Shown: positions 41,496-52,046, counted from the first letter of the stretch. The stretch: DNA of 64,000 bases from an uncultured Alphaproteobacteria bacterium (GCA_902576905.1 CACGWW010000001.1:247001-311000); one strand, 5' to 3'. Numbers and translations are program-made. The notes: generated by a model not told the origin, from the sequence alone.

Positions 41496-41998
41496 ATCTC
41501 ATTACCATTGCGTTGAAAAAAAACCTCTCTTAAATTTTCTTTGCCTGCATCCAATGCTGATGACCTATCGATAACCAAAAAATCTTGAGCTGTATTAACG
41601 AGAAGTGGAAAATGCCAAACTTTTGGATTGTAATTTATACCTACATCACCTGGCACTTCGAAATACTTGATCGAAGAAAGATCTGGGGATCCGTCCTTAT
41701 CATTTGCCACGACTACTTGCCAATCTATTTTTTGTATTGGCATAAAAGCTTGAGACGCCAGAGGGTGCATCTCCAGATAATCAATTTTTATCGGTCTTTT
41801 TCTAGGAGTAGCAGAAAATATTGAAATGATTGGATTAGCTTTTCTGTCAAGTAATTGTACTGTCGCTACCTCATCAAACCTCTCACAATATCCCTGATTT
41901 ATCAGAAATTTATTATTTTCCATCCCTTTTGAAATTACATCACCAAAAGGTTCAAATAACTTCTGGCTTACGGTCAGCTTTTCTAAATTAAAATGCAT
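41483..41998 (-). CDS. allA: ureidoglycolate lyase
   Basis: FEPFGDVI, EMHPLASQAFMPI, GVNYNP-like GINYNPKVWHFPLL. Confidence 0.88.
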   Translation of the reverse strand: MHFNLEKLTVSQKLFEPFGDVISKGMENNKFLINQGYCERFDEVATVQLLDRKANPIISIFSATPRKRPIKIDYLEMHPLASQAFMPIQKIDWQVVVANDKDGSPDLSSIKYFEVPGDVGINYNPKVWHFPLLVNTAQDFLVIDRSSALDAGKENLREVFFQRNGNEIYIE

Positions 41999-41999
41999 T

Positions 42000-42971
42000 T
42001 TAGCTTATTGGTTGACCAAAAATTCGAAATCTCGAAACTCCCCCATCAGGATAGATGTTTAACCTCACGTGGGAGACCGTTTTTTCGTGTAAGAAATCAT
42101 TTTTTCCAAAGTTATGAATAAAGTCTGGTTTGCATTTTTTCTCATCTAAAAAAAATTCCCAGTTACTAGAAGCTTCAAATGCTTTTATTTTGTCTTTTTC
42201 ATTTTTTAAATCAATTGTTTGAATTGAAGCTCTATCTGGAAAATTACCCTTGAAGTGACAGGTATCTATTTCTACATTCGAAATCAGCCCAGGTGTTCCT
42301 AATTCAATGATTATAAAATCATTTCCAGGGACACGCCTACGCCGAGTCTCCCACCCGTCACCCATTGTAGTTCCTCTACCTTCAGACAGGAGAGCGTTTA
42401 CGTTGCCATAGTGTGCGTTATTATACCCAACGATTTTGCCTCCATTTTTTAATGCAGATAATTCTAAATCTTTAGACAGATCCTGAGAAAAGGGAATAAG
42501 ATCTCCAAAAAGTCTAAGCCGCGCTACGCCTCCATCTGGGAAAATATTTAATCTTACATAGGTTACATTTTGATTTTTTAGGAGCTTAAATTCATTAATG
42601 TGATCTCCTTTCAAAATCTGTTTTTCAAGAAGTGTGTGCCAGTCTAAAGATCCTCCTTCATAACTATGGTTAGATGAGAAATCTAGCGAGGCAGCTGGCG
42701 GATAGTTCCCAGTAAAATGACTAGTATCAATTATTACATCCTCTATAGAACATCTGCCTCCTAAGCCAATTATAGCCCAGTCGTTTCCCTCTACTCTTTT
42801 TCTACGGCTTTCCCAACCATCCATCCATTTTCCATGATCATCATATTTATCGTCAATGAAAATGGGGTCAGAGTCATTTAACATTCGATCACATTTTGCA
42901 AAAAAGTCGTCAGACACATCAATGATTTTTGCCCCTGCTTTCGGTGATGCCAAATTAACCTTTTTTGACAT
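42000..42971 (-). CDS. alc: allantoicase
   Basis: Two internal repeats: GKWMDGWESRRKRVEGNDWAIIGLG...DTSHFTGNYPP and GDGWETRRRRVPGNDFIIIELG...DTCHFKGNFPD. Start 42971 suggested; listed ORF starts 43025. Confidence 0.92.
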   Translation of the reverse strand: MSKKVNLASPKAGAKIIDVSDDFFAKCDRMLNDSDPIFIDDKYDDHGKWMDGWESRRKRVEGNDWAIIGLGGRCSIEDVIIDTSHFTGNYPPAASLDFSSNHSYEGGSLDWHTLLEKQILKGDHINEFKLLKNQNVTYVRLNIFPDGGVARLRLFGDLIPFSQDLSKDLELSALKNGGKIVGYNNAHYGNVNALLSEGRGTTMGDGWETRRRRVPGNDFIIIELGTPGLISNVEIDTCHFKGNFPDRASIQTIDLKNEKDKIKAFEASSNWEFFLDEKKCKPDFIHNFGKNDFLHEKTVSHVRLNIYPDGGVSRFRIFGQPIS

Positions 42972-42984
42972 TATTAATTTGTCT

Positions 42985-43894
42985 TCATTTTTCATGTGGT
43001 AGCACCTTTCTCCAATGCCTCGCAATTCCTATTCTAGTTGTAAACCAGACATCGCTGAATGACTGAATGTAATCAACAAACTTTTTTAGTGCCGGGAACC
43101 TTCCCGGTTTTCCAATTATACGGCAATGAAGTCCAATGTTCATAATCTTAGAACCTTCATGTCTTTCTTCGTATAGACAGTCAAAACTATCCTTAAGATA
43201 ATTAAAAAAATGCTCGCCATTATGAAATCCTTGTGGAGTTAGAAATCTCATGTCATTAGTATCAAGAGTGTAAGGTATAATTAAGTGCGGTTTTTTTTGT
43301 CATTTTAGACCAAAATGGTAAGTCATCACTATAGTCATCTGAGTCATAAAGAAAGCCTCCTTCTTCACAAACCAAATCTCTTGTATTCTCTGAGGTACGA
43401 CCTGTGTACCAACCCATAGGTCTTTCTCCACAAATTCTTTTTTGAATCTCTATTGCTTTTTGCATGTGCTCTTTTTCAGTGGCTCTGGGCACATCTTTGT
43501 AATTTATCCATCTTAGTCCATGGGAACAAATCTCATGATTATCTTTTAAAATTTGATCTACAATTCTTGGATTCTCTTCCAAAGCTTGTGCTACAGCAAA
43601 AATTGTTATCGGAATTTGTCTTTCTCTGAAGAGTTTTAAAATTCGCCAAACTCCGGCTCTAGTACCATATTCATATAAACTTTCCATCGACATATGTCGT
43701 TGACCAAAAAATGGCTCGGCACCTATGATCTCTGAAAGGAAAGTCTCGGAATGCTTATCTCCATAGATGATTGAATTTTCACCACCTTCTTCTAAGTTCA
43801 AAACAAATTGAACCGCCAACTTTCTACCCCCTGGCCAGCTAAAGTGGGGAATTTCGCCATGGTAACCTTCTAGATCTCTGAGTTTTGTTTCCAT
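42985..43894 (-). CDS. puuE: allantoinase, polysaccharide deacetylase family (PuuE type), frameshifted
   Basis: N-terminal ORF GYHGEIPHFSWPGGRKLAVQFVLNLEEGGE...; removing one A from A8 (complement of 43291-43298) gives MTKKPHLIIPYTLDTNDMRFLTPQGF, joining the C-terminal ORF. Confidence 0.88.
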
Positions 43895-43897
43895 GTT

Positions 43898-45133
43898 TCA
43901 CTTCTCTTCTCTTAATATTTCCTCAATCTTATGAAAAAGGTTTGCGTACAATAATCGCTCTTTGTCTTCTAAAAAAGTAATGTTGCCAGGTGGCATCGCC
44001 CTTGATGCTGCAACCTGCTTATAAATAGTTTCATAGTTATTAATCAAGTGACTGAATTCGCTCAAATAAACCCCCTTAGGAGGTTTTTTCATTCCTTCCC
44101 AAGATGGCTCCATAATATGGCAAGTGGAACATTTATAAGCCGTCACTTCCATTATATTTCCTTTGAATTCTTTTGAAAACGAGCCTTCGATTAGGCTTAG
44201 TTTTTCTGGCGTTAGTTGATCCAACCTGGGTTCGTCAACTTCAGACAACATTAGAGAACCCCATGATAGGATTACAATTGGAACAGCAACCCAATATGGG
44301 GTCCTATTACCAGCGTGTCTCTCATTAAAAAAATGTCTAACAAGGCCTCCTATAATAATGGTCAATACAATTATTACCCAAGAATAGGAGGTAGCATAGG
44401 CGGTAGGATAATGATTTCCGATCATTATAAAGATTACAGGAAGGGTCAAATAGTTGTTGTGAAGAGATCTTTGTTTTGCACGGCTACCAAATTCAGGGTT
44501 GGGTGTCTTCTTGGCGATTAATTGTGCTACAACTTTTTTCTGACCTGGAATAATTACCATCAGAACATTTGCTACCATTATCGTACCAAGAGTTACTCCC
44601 ATCTGCATAAAAGCCCCTCTCGAACTTAGTAATGAATAGGATGCCCAAGACAAAAATGCAAAAAATATTAATAGTACGATTGACAATACTAAATTAGATT
44701 TGCCAACCAGCAATCTGCATATTAGATCGTATATCACCCATCCAAATATAACTCCGGCTATTGATATTAAAACAGCAGCAGTTTTGGATAATTCAATTTT
44801 TTCATAATCAATTAGATATAGTTCAGCACCAAGATAGTATACGAGTATGAATAGCGCTGCACCGGTAATCCATGTAGCATAAGCCTCCCACTTAAACCAA
44901 GTTAAGTGATCGGGTAGATGATTTGGAGCCACGAGATATTTTACCAAATTATAAAAACCACCTCCATGAACTTGCCAAGCCTCTCCATGTGCCTCTTTAG
45001 GCAATGAGGGTGATTTTCTTAGACTTAGGTCGAGCGCAATAAAATAAAAGCTAGATCCTATCCATGCAATTCCAGCAATTACGTGAAACCATCGAACCAT
45101 AAATTCTATCCACTCAAGATAATCAAAATTCAT
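43898..45133 (-). CDS. puuD: urate hydroxylase PuuD with C-terminal cytochrome c domain
   Basis: Multi-TM N-terminus WFHVIAGIAWIGSSFYFIALD; heme motif YKCSTCHIMEP. Confidence 0.9.
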   Translation of the reverse strand: MNFDYLEWIEFMVRWFHVIAGIAWIGSSFYFIALDLSLRKSPSLPKEAHGEAWQVHGGGFYNLVKYLVAPNHLPDHLTWFKWEAYATWITGAALFILVYYLGAELYLIDYEKIELSKTAAVLISIAGVIFGWVIYDLICRLLVGKSNLVLSIVLLIFFAFLSWASYSLLSSRGAFMQMGVTLGTIMVANVLMVIIPGQKKVVAQLIAKKTPNPEFGSRAKQRSLHNNYLTLPVIFIMIGNHYPTAYATSYSWVIIVLTIIIGGLVRHFFNERHAGNRTPYWVAVPIVILSWGSLMLSEVDEPRLDQLTPEKLSLIEGSFSKEFKGNIMEVTAYKCSTCHIMEPSWEGMKKPPKGVYLSEFSHLINNYETIYKQVAASRAMPPGNITFLEDKERLLYANLFHKIEEILREEK

Positions 45134-45135
45134 GC

Positions 45136-45489
45136 TTAACTACCTCGATAGGTACTGTAGCCGAACTTAGATAGTAACAGAGGGACATGATAGTGTTGCT
45201 TTAAGTCATTAATTTGAAAGCAGATAGAAATATTATCAAAAAATAAATCCATTTCTTTGACTTTATGTTTTGCCACCAAATATTTTCCAGCATGAAATAC
45301 CATTTCATACCATCCTTCTCGAATATTAGACTTATCAAATATTGGCTTATTTAATCTTCCATCAGAATTGGTTACAAAATTAGCAATCAATTCTTTCCTG
45401 TCTGACTGCGTAGTATAAAAACTAATTTCAAGTGCATCCGCAGGTTTTCCTAGCGTCAAATCTAAAACATGTGTGGTAAGACCTGTCAT
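45136..45489 (-). CDS. uraH: hydroxyisourate hydrolase
   Basis: LTTHVLDLTLGKPADALEISFY and C-terminal HYHVPLLLSKFGYSTYRGS. Confidence 0.93.
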   Translation of the reverse strand: MTGLTTHVLDLTLGKPADALEISFYTTQSDRKELIANFVTNSDGRLNKPIFDKSNIREGWYEMVFHAGKYLVAKHKVKEMDLFFDNISICFQINDLKQHYHVPLLLSKFGYSTYRGS

Positions 45490-45566
45490 TTATTAAAAGC
45501 TTTTTTTTTGTCGTAAATACATGGTAACTATAACGAGACAAAAAACAACCAAAGAAAAGGCAAACT

Positions 45567-46049
45567 TTGGAGCAAGAAAAATTCATTAGGCATTATGGCA
45601 GTTTGTATGAAAATTCACCTCATATAGCGCTTGCAATATACGAGCACCAGCTTTTGGATAGGATGTCACCCTTGGAAATACTGAGCTTAATGAAGGATTA
45701 CGTAACCAAGATGGATCATTCATCCAAAATGAAACTAATTTTAGAACATCCGGAATTAGGTATTAAGAAGGGACAACAGAACAACCTAACAGCCCATTCA
45801 AAGAATGAACAAACCCGGGCTGGTCTAGATAATCTTTCTGGAAGTGAATATAATCTATTGAGCAGGTTAAACAAAGACTACATGAATAAATTCAAATTTC
45901 CTTTTATTATCGCTGTTTCAGGCTTAAACAAAGAAGAAGTATTTAGAAATATTCAGGCGAGGCTACAAAATACTGTTGAAACGGAGTTTGATACAGCTAT
46001 AGAGGAGATACACAAAATCGCAGAAATAAGGCTGAAAAATCAGCAGTAA
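45567..46049 (+). CDS. uraD: 2-oxo-4-hydroxy-4-carboxy-5-ureidoimidazoline decarboxylase
   Basis: FIRHYGSLYENSPHIA, HPELG, EQTRAGLDNLSGSEYNLLSRLNKDYMNKFKFPFIIAVSG. Confidence 0.92.
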   Translation: MEQEKFIRHYGSLYENSPHIALAIYEHQLLDRMSPLEILSLMKDYVTKMDHSSKMKLILEHPELGIKKGQQNNLTAHSKNEQTRAGLDNLSGSEYNLLSRLNKDYMNKFKFPFIIAVSGLNKEEVFRNIQARLQNTVETEFDTAIEEIHKIAEIRLKNQQ

Positions 46050-46051
46050 GG

Positions 46052-47338
46052 TTATTTAATTTTTTTACCAGCAATAAATACCGAGTCTATCGCTCGATCA
46101 TCTCCTAAGGTCTGAAGGATGAATAGTTCTTCTCCAATTGTTGTACATTTTTCCATTCTATGTCTCATTAAAGGAGTACTTTTACTGTTTAAAACTATCA
46201 AATCAGCATAGTTTCCTGTCTTGATTGTTCCGATTTGATGCTGAAGTCCTAGACACTCTGCATTACCCATGGTTGACCAAAAGTATGAAGCTAGGGGATT
46301 TAGGCTATAGTTTCCCAATTGCTGAATTTTGTACGCTTCGTCCAGCGTTCTTAACATTGAGAAGGATGTGCCGCCTCCTACATCTGTCGCTATTGCGGTT
46401 CTTACTCCTTTTTCTTCTAACTCTCTAAATTTAAATAGCCCACTTCCAAGAAATAGGTTTGATGTTGGGCAATGGACAGCAATAGACTTTGTTTCTTTCA
46501 TTCTCTCAATCTCGTTCATTTCCAAGTGAATAGAATGAGCTAATAATGTTTTGTTCGAGAGCAACTTATATTTGTCATAGATAGATAAGTAATCTTTTTG
46601 ATCTGGAAATAGTTCCAGTGTTGTTTTTATTTCGTCGATATTTTCAGATAGATGCGTTTGCACATAACATGATTGATTTTCAGTACATAAGGTTTGAGAA
46701 ACTTCCATCAACTCAGGAGTGGAGGTTATTGCAAATCTAGGTGTTATAGCATATTTGCAACGGCTGACATTATGCCACCTACTAATTATCTCTTTGCTAC
46801 TTAAATAGCTTTTATCTGCTTTCTCTAGAACTGTATCAGGTGCATTTCTATCCATCAACACGTTACCAGCAATAACACACATGTTTCTTCTATGCGCTTC
46901 CTGAAATAGATATTCTACTGAATTAGGGTGCACTGATCCAAATGAAACGGAAGTTGTAATACCATTATGATTTAATAAATCTAAAAATATTTTTGACTCT
47001 CTTTCACAATGATTATCATCAATAAATAAGCTTTCGTTTGGGAAAGTATATTTATTCAGCCATTCAAGTAATTTTGTTCCATATGAAGCGATTACCTGTG
47101 TTTGGGGGAAATGATTGTGTAGATCTATGAACCCAGGAAAGATTATTTTAGATCCAAAATCTACTGTTTCGGTATTCTCGTATTTCTTACTAAGTTTGGA
47201 ATAATCGTCAACTTCAATGATAATTCCCTTATCATCAAATGCTACTCCTCCTTTTTCTAGATAGATGTAGCTACCAGTATCACTAATATCTTCTGGTTTC
47301 CTTAAAAACGAAAAAATTCTTCCTTTAAATATTTTCAT
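46052..47338 (-). CDS. guaD: guanine deaminase
   Basis: FPGFIDLHNHFPQTQVIASYGTKLLEWLNKYTFPNE, VQTHLSENIDEI, HCPTSNLFLGSGLF, ATDVGGGTSFSML. Confidence 0.94.
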   Translation of the reverse strand: MKIFKGRIFSFLRKPEDISDTGSYIYLEKGGVAFDDKGIIIEVDDYSKLSKKYENTETVDFGSKIIFPGFIDLHNHFPQTQVIASYGTKLLEWLNKYTFPNESLFIDDNHCERESKIFLDLLNHNGITTSVSFGSVHPNSVEYLFQEAHRRNMCVIAGNVLMDRNAPDTVLEKADKSYLSSKEIISRWHNVSRCKYAITPRFAITSTPELMEVSQTLCTENQSCYVQTHLSENIDEIKTTLELFPDQKDYLSIYDKYKLLSNKTLLAHSIHLEMNEIERMKETKSIAVHCPTSNLFLGSGLFKFRELEEKGVRTAIATDVGGGTSFSMLRTLDEAYKIQQLGNYSLNPLASYFWSTMGNAECLGLQHQIGTIKTGNYADLIVLNSKSTPLMRHRMEKCTTIGEELFILQTLGDDRAIDSVFIAGKKIK

Positions 47339-47357
47339 TTTTTACCAAATCTCCAAA

Positions 47358-47383
47358 AAAAAGGCCCTTGAGAGGGCCTTTTT
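47358..47383 (-). terminator. rho-independent terminator downstream of the BMP-type ABC transporter operon
   Basis: AAAAAGGCCCT-TGAG-AGGGCCTTTTT. Confidence 0.8.
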
Positions 47384-47400
47384 CCAATATCAAATTTACC

Positions 47401-48483
47401 TTATTGCGGGATGTCACCCTCAATACCTTCAACATAGAAGTTCATGCCTAGTAAAGTACCCATATCAGCTGTTTCGCCAGCTTTTAGCCATGGCGAACCA
47501 TCTTGCTTGTTGATTGGACCTGTAAAGGAATGAAGTGTTCCTGAAGCAATACCATCTCTTATTTCCATGGCCTCTTTCTTTACACTGTCTGGAATCTTAT
47601 CGGAAAGAGGTCCAATAATGACCATGCCCGCTCCAATTCCATCGAAAGTTTGCTCAGCACCCTTCCAAGTTCCGTCCATACCCTGTTTAACCTTTTTTAC
47701 ATAATATGGAGCCCATCCATTGATAATAGCCGTCAAATGAGCATTAGGACCAAAGGCACTCATATCGGATGCCTGACCAAAGGCATACACACCCGCTTCT
47801 TCAGCGACGGTCATTATAGCAGAACTATCAACGTGCTGTAATATGACGTCTGCACCCTGGGAAATTAAGGTTTTTGCGGCATCAGCCTCTTTAGCAGGGT
47901 CATACCATGTGAAAATCCAGATAACTTTGAATTCCACATTTGGATTAGCTTTCTTTGCGGCAAGATAAGCAGAATTTATTCCTCTAACAACCTCAGGAAT
48001 GGGATATGATGCGACATATCCAATTGTATTGGATTTGGTCATCTTTCCTGCAATATGTCCTGCCACTGTTCTGCCTTCATAGAATCTCGCACTATAAGTT
48101 GAGACATTATCGGCAGTCATATATCCAGTGGCATGTTCAAATTTTACATTTGGAAACTTCTTTGCAACATTTAGCACGGGTTCCATGTAACCAAAAGACG
48201 TAGCAAAAATCATATCTGCCCCAGAGAGAGCCATTTGGGTCATTACGCGTTCAGCGTCAGCACTTTCTGGAACATTTTCTTGGAAGACTGTTTCTACTTT
48301 ATCTCCGAAAGCCTCATCCACAGCTTTTCTCCCAACGTCATGTTGATAATTCCAACCGTGGTCCCCTGGAGGACCAATATATATAAAGCCTACTTTATAA
48401 TCCGCCGCAATAGCGATACTTGAAGTAATCACCATTGATATGAATAAACAAGAAGCTGAAAAATATTTCAAAAATTGTCTCAT
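47401..48483 (-). CDS. BMP family ABC transporter substrate-binding protein (nucleoside/purine type)
   Basis: Signal peptide; VGFIYIGPPGDHGWNYQHDVGRKAV. Confidence 0.9.
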   Translation of the reverse strand: MRQFLKYFSASCLFISMVITSSIAIAADYKVGFIYIGPPGDHGWNYQHDVGRKAVDEAFGDKVETVFQENVPESADAERVMTQMALSGADMIFATSFGYMEPVLNVAKKFPNVKFEHATGYMTADNVSTYSARFYEGRTVAGHIAGKMTKSNTIGYVASYPIPEVVRGINSAYLAAKKANPNVEFKVIWIFTWYDPAKEADAAKTLISQGADVILQHVDSSAIMTVAEEAGVYAFGQASDMSAFGPNAHLTAIINGWAPYYVKKVKQGMDGTWKGAEQTFDGIGAGMVIIGPLSDKIPDSVKKEAMEIRDGIASGTLHSFTGPINKQDGSPWLKAGETADMGTLLGMNFYVEGIEGDIPQ

Positions 48484-48507
48484 ATTCTCTCCATTTTTAA
48501 ATAAGTT

Positions 48508-49440
48508 TTATGTTATCGTCACAAACGATCTACCTAAACATCCCGGAGCTCCCCTATTCCCGCGGAATCGACTCATTGATATTACCACTAAAGCTAATAT
48601 CGTTGCAAGATATGGAGCCATAGATAATAACGCGATGTTTATATTTACCCCAATTGCTTGCAAGTTTAGCTGAAGAATTGTTATACCGCCGAAAATATAG
48701 GCTCCTATAAGTAACGGAAAGGGTCTCCATCCCGAAAATACAACGAGAGCAAGGGCAATCCAGCCTGCCCCAGCCGTCATTCCCTCTGTCCATTGTGGAA
48801 CTCTCACGAGTGATAGATATCCTCCTCCAACTCCGGCCATCGCTCCACCAAAAGTAATAGCCAAAAACCGGATAGTTACTACTCTGTAACCCAATGAATG
48901 TGCTACATCATGATCTTCCCCTACTGATCTGAGGATAAGCCCTGCTCTCATACGATTAAGAAAGTACCAAATCACTAGCACAGATATTAGCGATAGATAA
49001 ACTATCAAATCATGTTGGAAAAACATTGTTCCGAGTATTGGGATTTCACTTATAAATGGAATTGAAATGGTTGAAATTTGTGGTGATTTTATACCAGTGT
49101 AAGGGTGACCCATCAGAGCTGCTATTCCCAGCCCAAAAATAGTTAAGGCTAGGCCTGACGCCACCTGATTAGCCTGCATTATCAAAATAATAAATGCGAA
49201 TAGTAGAGAAAGAAGTGCTCCCGCCATTGCAGCCGCCATCATCCCAATATAGGCAGACCCAGTTTCTACTCCAACTATAAAACCGGTTACCGCACCTATT
49301 ATCATCATTCCTTCGACACCGAGGTTCAAGACACCTGATTTTTCAACAATCAACTCCCCAAGAGCAGCTAGAACAAGCGGTGTTGAGGCCACGATTAGGC
49401 TAGCAACCAAGACAGCGAAATTAATTTCCGAAAGATCCAT
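48508..49440 (-). CDS. ABC transporter permease
   Basis: LAALGELIVEKSGVLNLGVEGMMIIGAV signature of nucleoside-type permeases. Confidence 0.9.
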   Translation of the reverse strand: MDLSEINFAVLVASLIVASTPLVLAALGELIVEKSGVLNLGVEGMMIIGAVTGFIVGVETGSAYIGMMAAAMAGALLSLLFAFIILIMQANQVASGLALTIFGLGIAALMGHPYTGIKSPQISTISIPFISEIPILGTMFFQHDLIVYLSLISVLVIWYFLNRMRAGLILRSVGEDHDVAHSLGYRVVTIRFLAITFGGAMAGVGGGYLSLVRVPQWTEGMTAGAGWIALALVVFSGWRPFPLLIGAYIFGGITILQLNLQAIGVNINIALLSMAPYLATILALVVISMSRFRGNRGAPGCLGRSFVTIT

Positions 49441-50520
49441 TTACTTATTTCCTTTGAGTTTTATTTTGTAATGAACAAAGAGATCAAATGAGAGCAAGAA
49501 AAATAATAGCATTCCCTGGAAAACCTGGATTGCAGCAGCTGGTAAATTAAGCATGAATTGCGTAAGCTCTCCCCCAACATAAGTTAGTGCCATAACTATA
49601 CCAGCGAAAAAAATGCCAATAGGGTTTAGCCTGCCAAGAAATGCTACTATTATAGCCGTGAATCCGTAGCCGACATTAAAGTCAATGTTGATCTGTCCCG
49701 CAGGTCCAGCTACTTCCATTATTCCAGCCAAACCAGCTAAACTTCCAGACAAAGTTAAACAAAGAAAGATGAGCTTGTTAGGGTTATCGCCAGAAAAACC
49801 TGACGCTTTTGGGGAGTTTCCCAGTAGCTTTATTTTGAACCCCAGGCTGTGCCGAAATAATAGCACGTAGAAAAAAATGACCATCAATAAAGAAAGTAGC
49901 ACTCCCAGATGTATTCCAGTTCCCGCAATAATCTCAGCGTTTGAGGCTGATGTGTATTGGTTCAAATTACGAGAACCAGGAAACCCAGCACCATCCGGAT
50001 TTCTTAAAAATCCCAATGATGCAAGAGCTAGAATTTGCTCCGCTACATATACTAACATTAGAGAAACTAGTATCTCGTTGACTTGGAACTTGACTTTCAA
50101 AAAAGCTGGAATCATTGACCATAAAAATCCTCCTATGACACCGATTAGTATCATTGCAGGAAAAATAACAATACTTTCCAACGGATAAAAAGAAAGTGCA
50201 AATGATGCACCAAATATGGCTCCCATAATGTACTGACCCTCTGCTCCTATATTCCAGACATTTGCTTTGAAGCCAACAGAGAGACCAAGCGCGATCAAAA
50301 TCAAAGGAGCCCCTTTTATAAAAATTTGTGGAATAGAGTATGTTGAAAATGTTTCGCTCATTAAAGGATCCCAAAATATCATTTTTATAGCGGCAAAGGG
50401 ATCTACTCCTAAAAAATAAAATAGTATTCCTCCAACTATCATCGTAAGCCCAACGGAAAATAATGGGCCTAGCAAAGAAAGAACCGGAGAAACATTTTCT
50501 CTCGGAATTAGCTTAAACAT
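49441..50520 (-). CDS. ABC transporter permease
   Basis: KANVWNIGAEGQYIMGAIFGA, VGYGFTAIIVAFLGRLNPIGI. Confidence 0.9.
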   Translation of the reverse strand: MFKLIPRENVSPVLSLLGPLFSVGLTMIVGGILFYFLGVDPFAAIKMIFWDPLMSETFSTYSIPQIFIKGAPLILIALGLSVGFKANVWNIGAEGQYIMGAIFGASFALSFYPLESIVIFPAMILIGVIGGFLWSMIPAFLKVKFQVNEILVSLMLVYVAEQILALASLGFLRNPDGAGFPGSRNLNQYTSASNAEIIAGTGIHLGVLLSLLMVIFFYVLLFRHSLGFKIKLLGNSPKASGFSGDNPNKLIFLCLTLSGSLAGLAGIMEVAGPAGQINIDFNVGYGFTAIIVAFLGRLNPIGIFFAGIVMALTYVGGELTQFMLNLPAAAIQVFQGMLLFFLLSFDLFVHYKIKLKGNK

Positions 50521-50531
50521 AAAGCATACCT

Positions 50532-52046
50532 CTAATCACTTATACCACCCATTATTGCACCGATTTCATCTGTTTTTATATCCATAGTGTTGGTCGGTAT
50601 TGAAAGATTCCCATTTGTCAAAAAAGCAACCTTATTTGATATTTCAAGGATCTCATCCAAGTCTTGGCTTATTAAAATAATAGCAGCACCTGTATTTGCT
50701 ATATCAACAATTGCCTGTCTTATATTTGCCGCTGAGAGAGCATCTACACCCCATGTAGGTTGGTTTACTATGAATAAGGAAGGTTTTTGCCCAATCTCTC
50801 TTCCAACAACAAACTTCTGGAGATTACCACCAGACAGTGAAGAAGCAAGCGCACTTACACCAGTGGTCTTTACGTTAAATTTCTCAATTATTTCATTCGT
50901 ATATGCATTTAATTCACCAAAATCGATAAAACCCATTTTCTTTTGAAAGCGTTTTTTTGGGTCTGTTATAAGGCTATTATCCAATAAATTGAGATTTCCA
51001 ACGGCCGCATGTCCAAGTCTTTCTTCGGGAGCAAAAGCCAACCCAATTTCTCGCCTTTCTCGAGGATTGAGCATTTCAATATCATTATCCATATATTTGA
51101 TCGAAACATTCCGATCTTTTTTCTCTCCCGTGAGAATTTGCATTAGCTCTTCTTGTCCATTACCCGCAACTCCTCCAATGCCTAGAATTTCAGACTGATT
51201 AACTGCAAGATCAATATTTTTTAATGTCACTCCAAACTGTGTATCAGGTTTAACTTCATTTATTTTTACCGAAAGAACTTTGTTACTTTTATTTGTTGCC
51301 ACTGGACGTTTAGGTTCGAATAATGATTGGCCAACCATTATCTCTCCGAGCTCTCTTGGTGTCATTTTTTTTGGATCATACTCGCCAACTATTGCGCCTT
51401 TTCTAAGAACAGATGCTGTGTCACATAAATCGGCAATTTCCTTTAACTTGTGTGATATGTAAAGAATAGAAGTACCTTCACTAGCCAATTTTTTCAAAGT
51501 CTTAAATAAGCTCTCACATTCAAATGGTGTGAGAACCGATGTTGGTTCGTCCATGATCAACAGCTTGGGCTTTTGTATCAAAGCACGGATAATTTCAACT
51601 CTTTGCCGTTCTCCAGCTGATAAATCTCCTATGAAAGAGGATAAATTTACTTCTAGGCCATAACTTTCAGATAACGTTATTACACTCGCATGGAGTTCCT
51701 TTTCTCCAAGCTCCTTATCTAATCCCACTACTATATTTTCAAAGGCCGTCAGAGGTTCAAATAACGAAAAGTGTTGAAATACCATACCAACGCCTAAGGC
51801 TCTTGCATCCTTTGGACTCTTTGGGGAATATTCCTTATCTGAAAACGTCATACTACCGGTATCTGGCTGAAGTAACCCATAGATGATTTTTACAAGCGTA
51901 GATTTTCCAGCTCCGTTTTCGCCTAATAATGCATGGATTTGGGAAGTTCTTACATTTATAGAAATGTCGTTATTTGCCCTAACGTTTCCAAATTCCTTAT
52001 TTATTGCTCTGCACTGGAATAAAGTATTTTCAATTTTATTATTCAA
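50532..52046 (-). CDS. ABC transporter ATP-binding protein, two ATPase domains
   Basis: GENGAGKSTLVKII, LSAGERQRVEIIRAL, second half APEERLGHAAVGNLNLLDN and LSGGNLQKFVVGRE. Confidence 0.93.
   Translation of the reverse strand: MNNKIENTLFQCRAINKEFGNVRANNDISINVRTSQIHALLGENGAGKSTLVKIIYGLLQPDTGSMTFSDKEYSPKSPKDARALGVGMVFQHFSLFEPLTAFENIVVGLDKELGEKELHASVITLSESYGLEVNLSSFIGDLSAGERQRVEIIRALIQKPKLLIMDEPTSVLTPFECESLFKTLKKLASEGTSILYISHKLKEIADLCDTASVLRKGAIVGEYDPKKMTPRELGEIMVGQSLFEPKRPVATNKSNKVLSVKINEVKPDTQFGVTLKNIDLAVNQSEILGIGGVAGNGQEELMQILTGEKKDRNVSIKYMDNDIEMLNPRERREIGLAFAPEERLGHAAVGNLNLLDNSLITDPKKRFQKKMGFIDFGELNAYTNEIIEKFNVKTTGVSALASSLSGGNLQKFVVGREIGQKPSLFIVNQPTWGVDALSAANIRQAIVDIANTGAAIILISQDLDEILEISNKVAFLTNGNLSIPTNTMDIKTDEIGAIMGGISD

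Noticed and set aside
49967-50374. 135-aa minus-strand ORF in a second frame within the ABC permease gene
   Set aside because: Out-of-frame reading of a well-supported permease; Cys/Ser-rich composition typical of a shadow frame.
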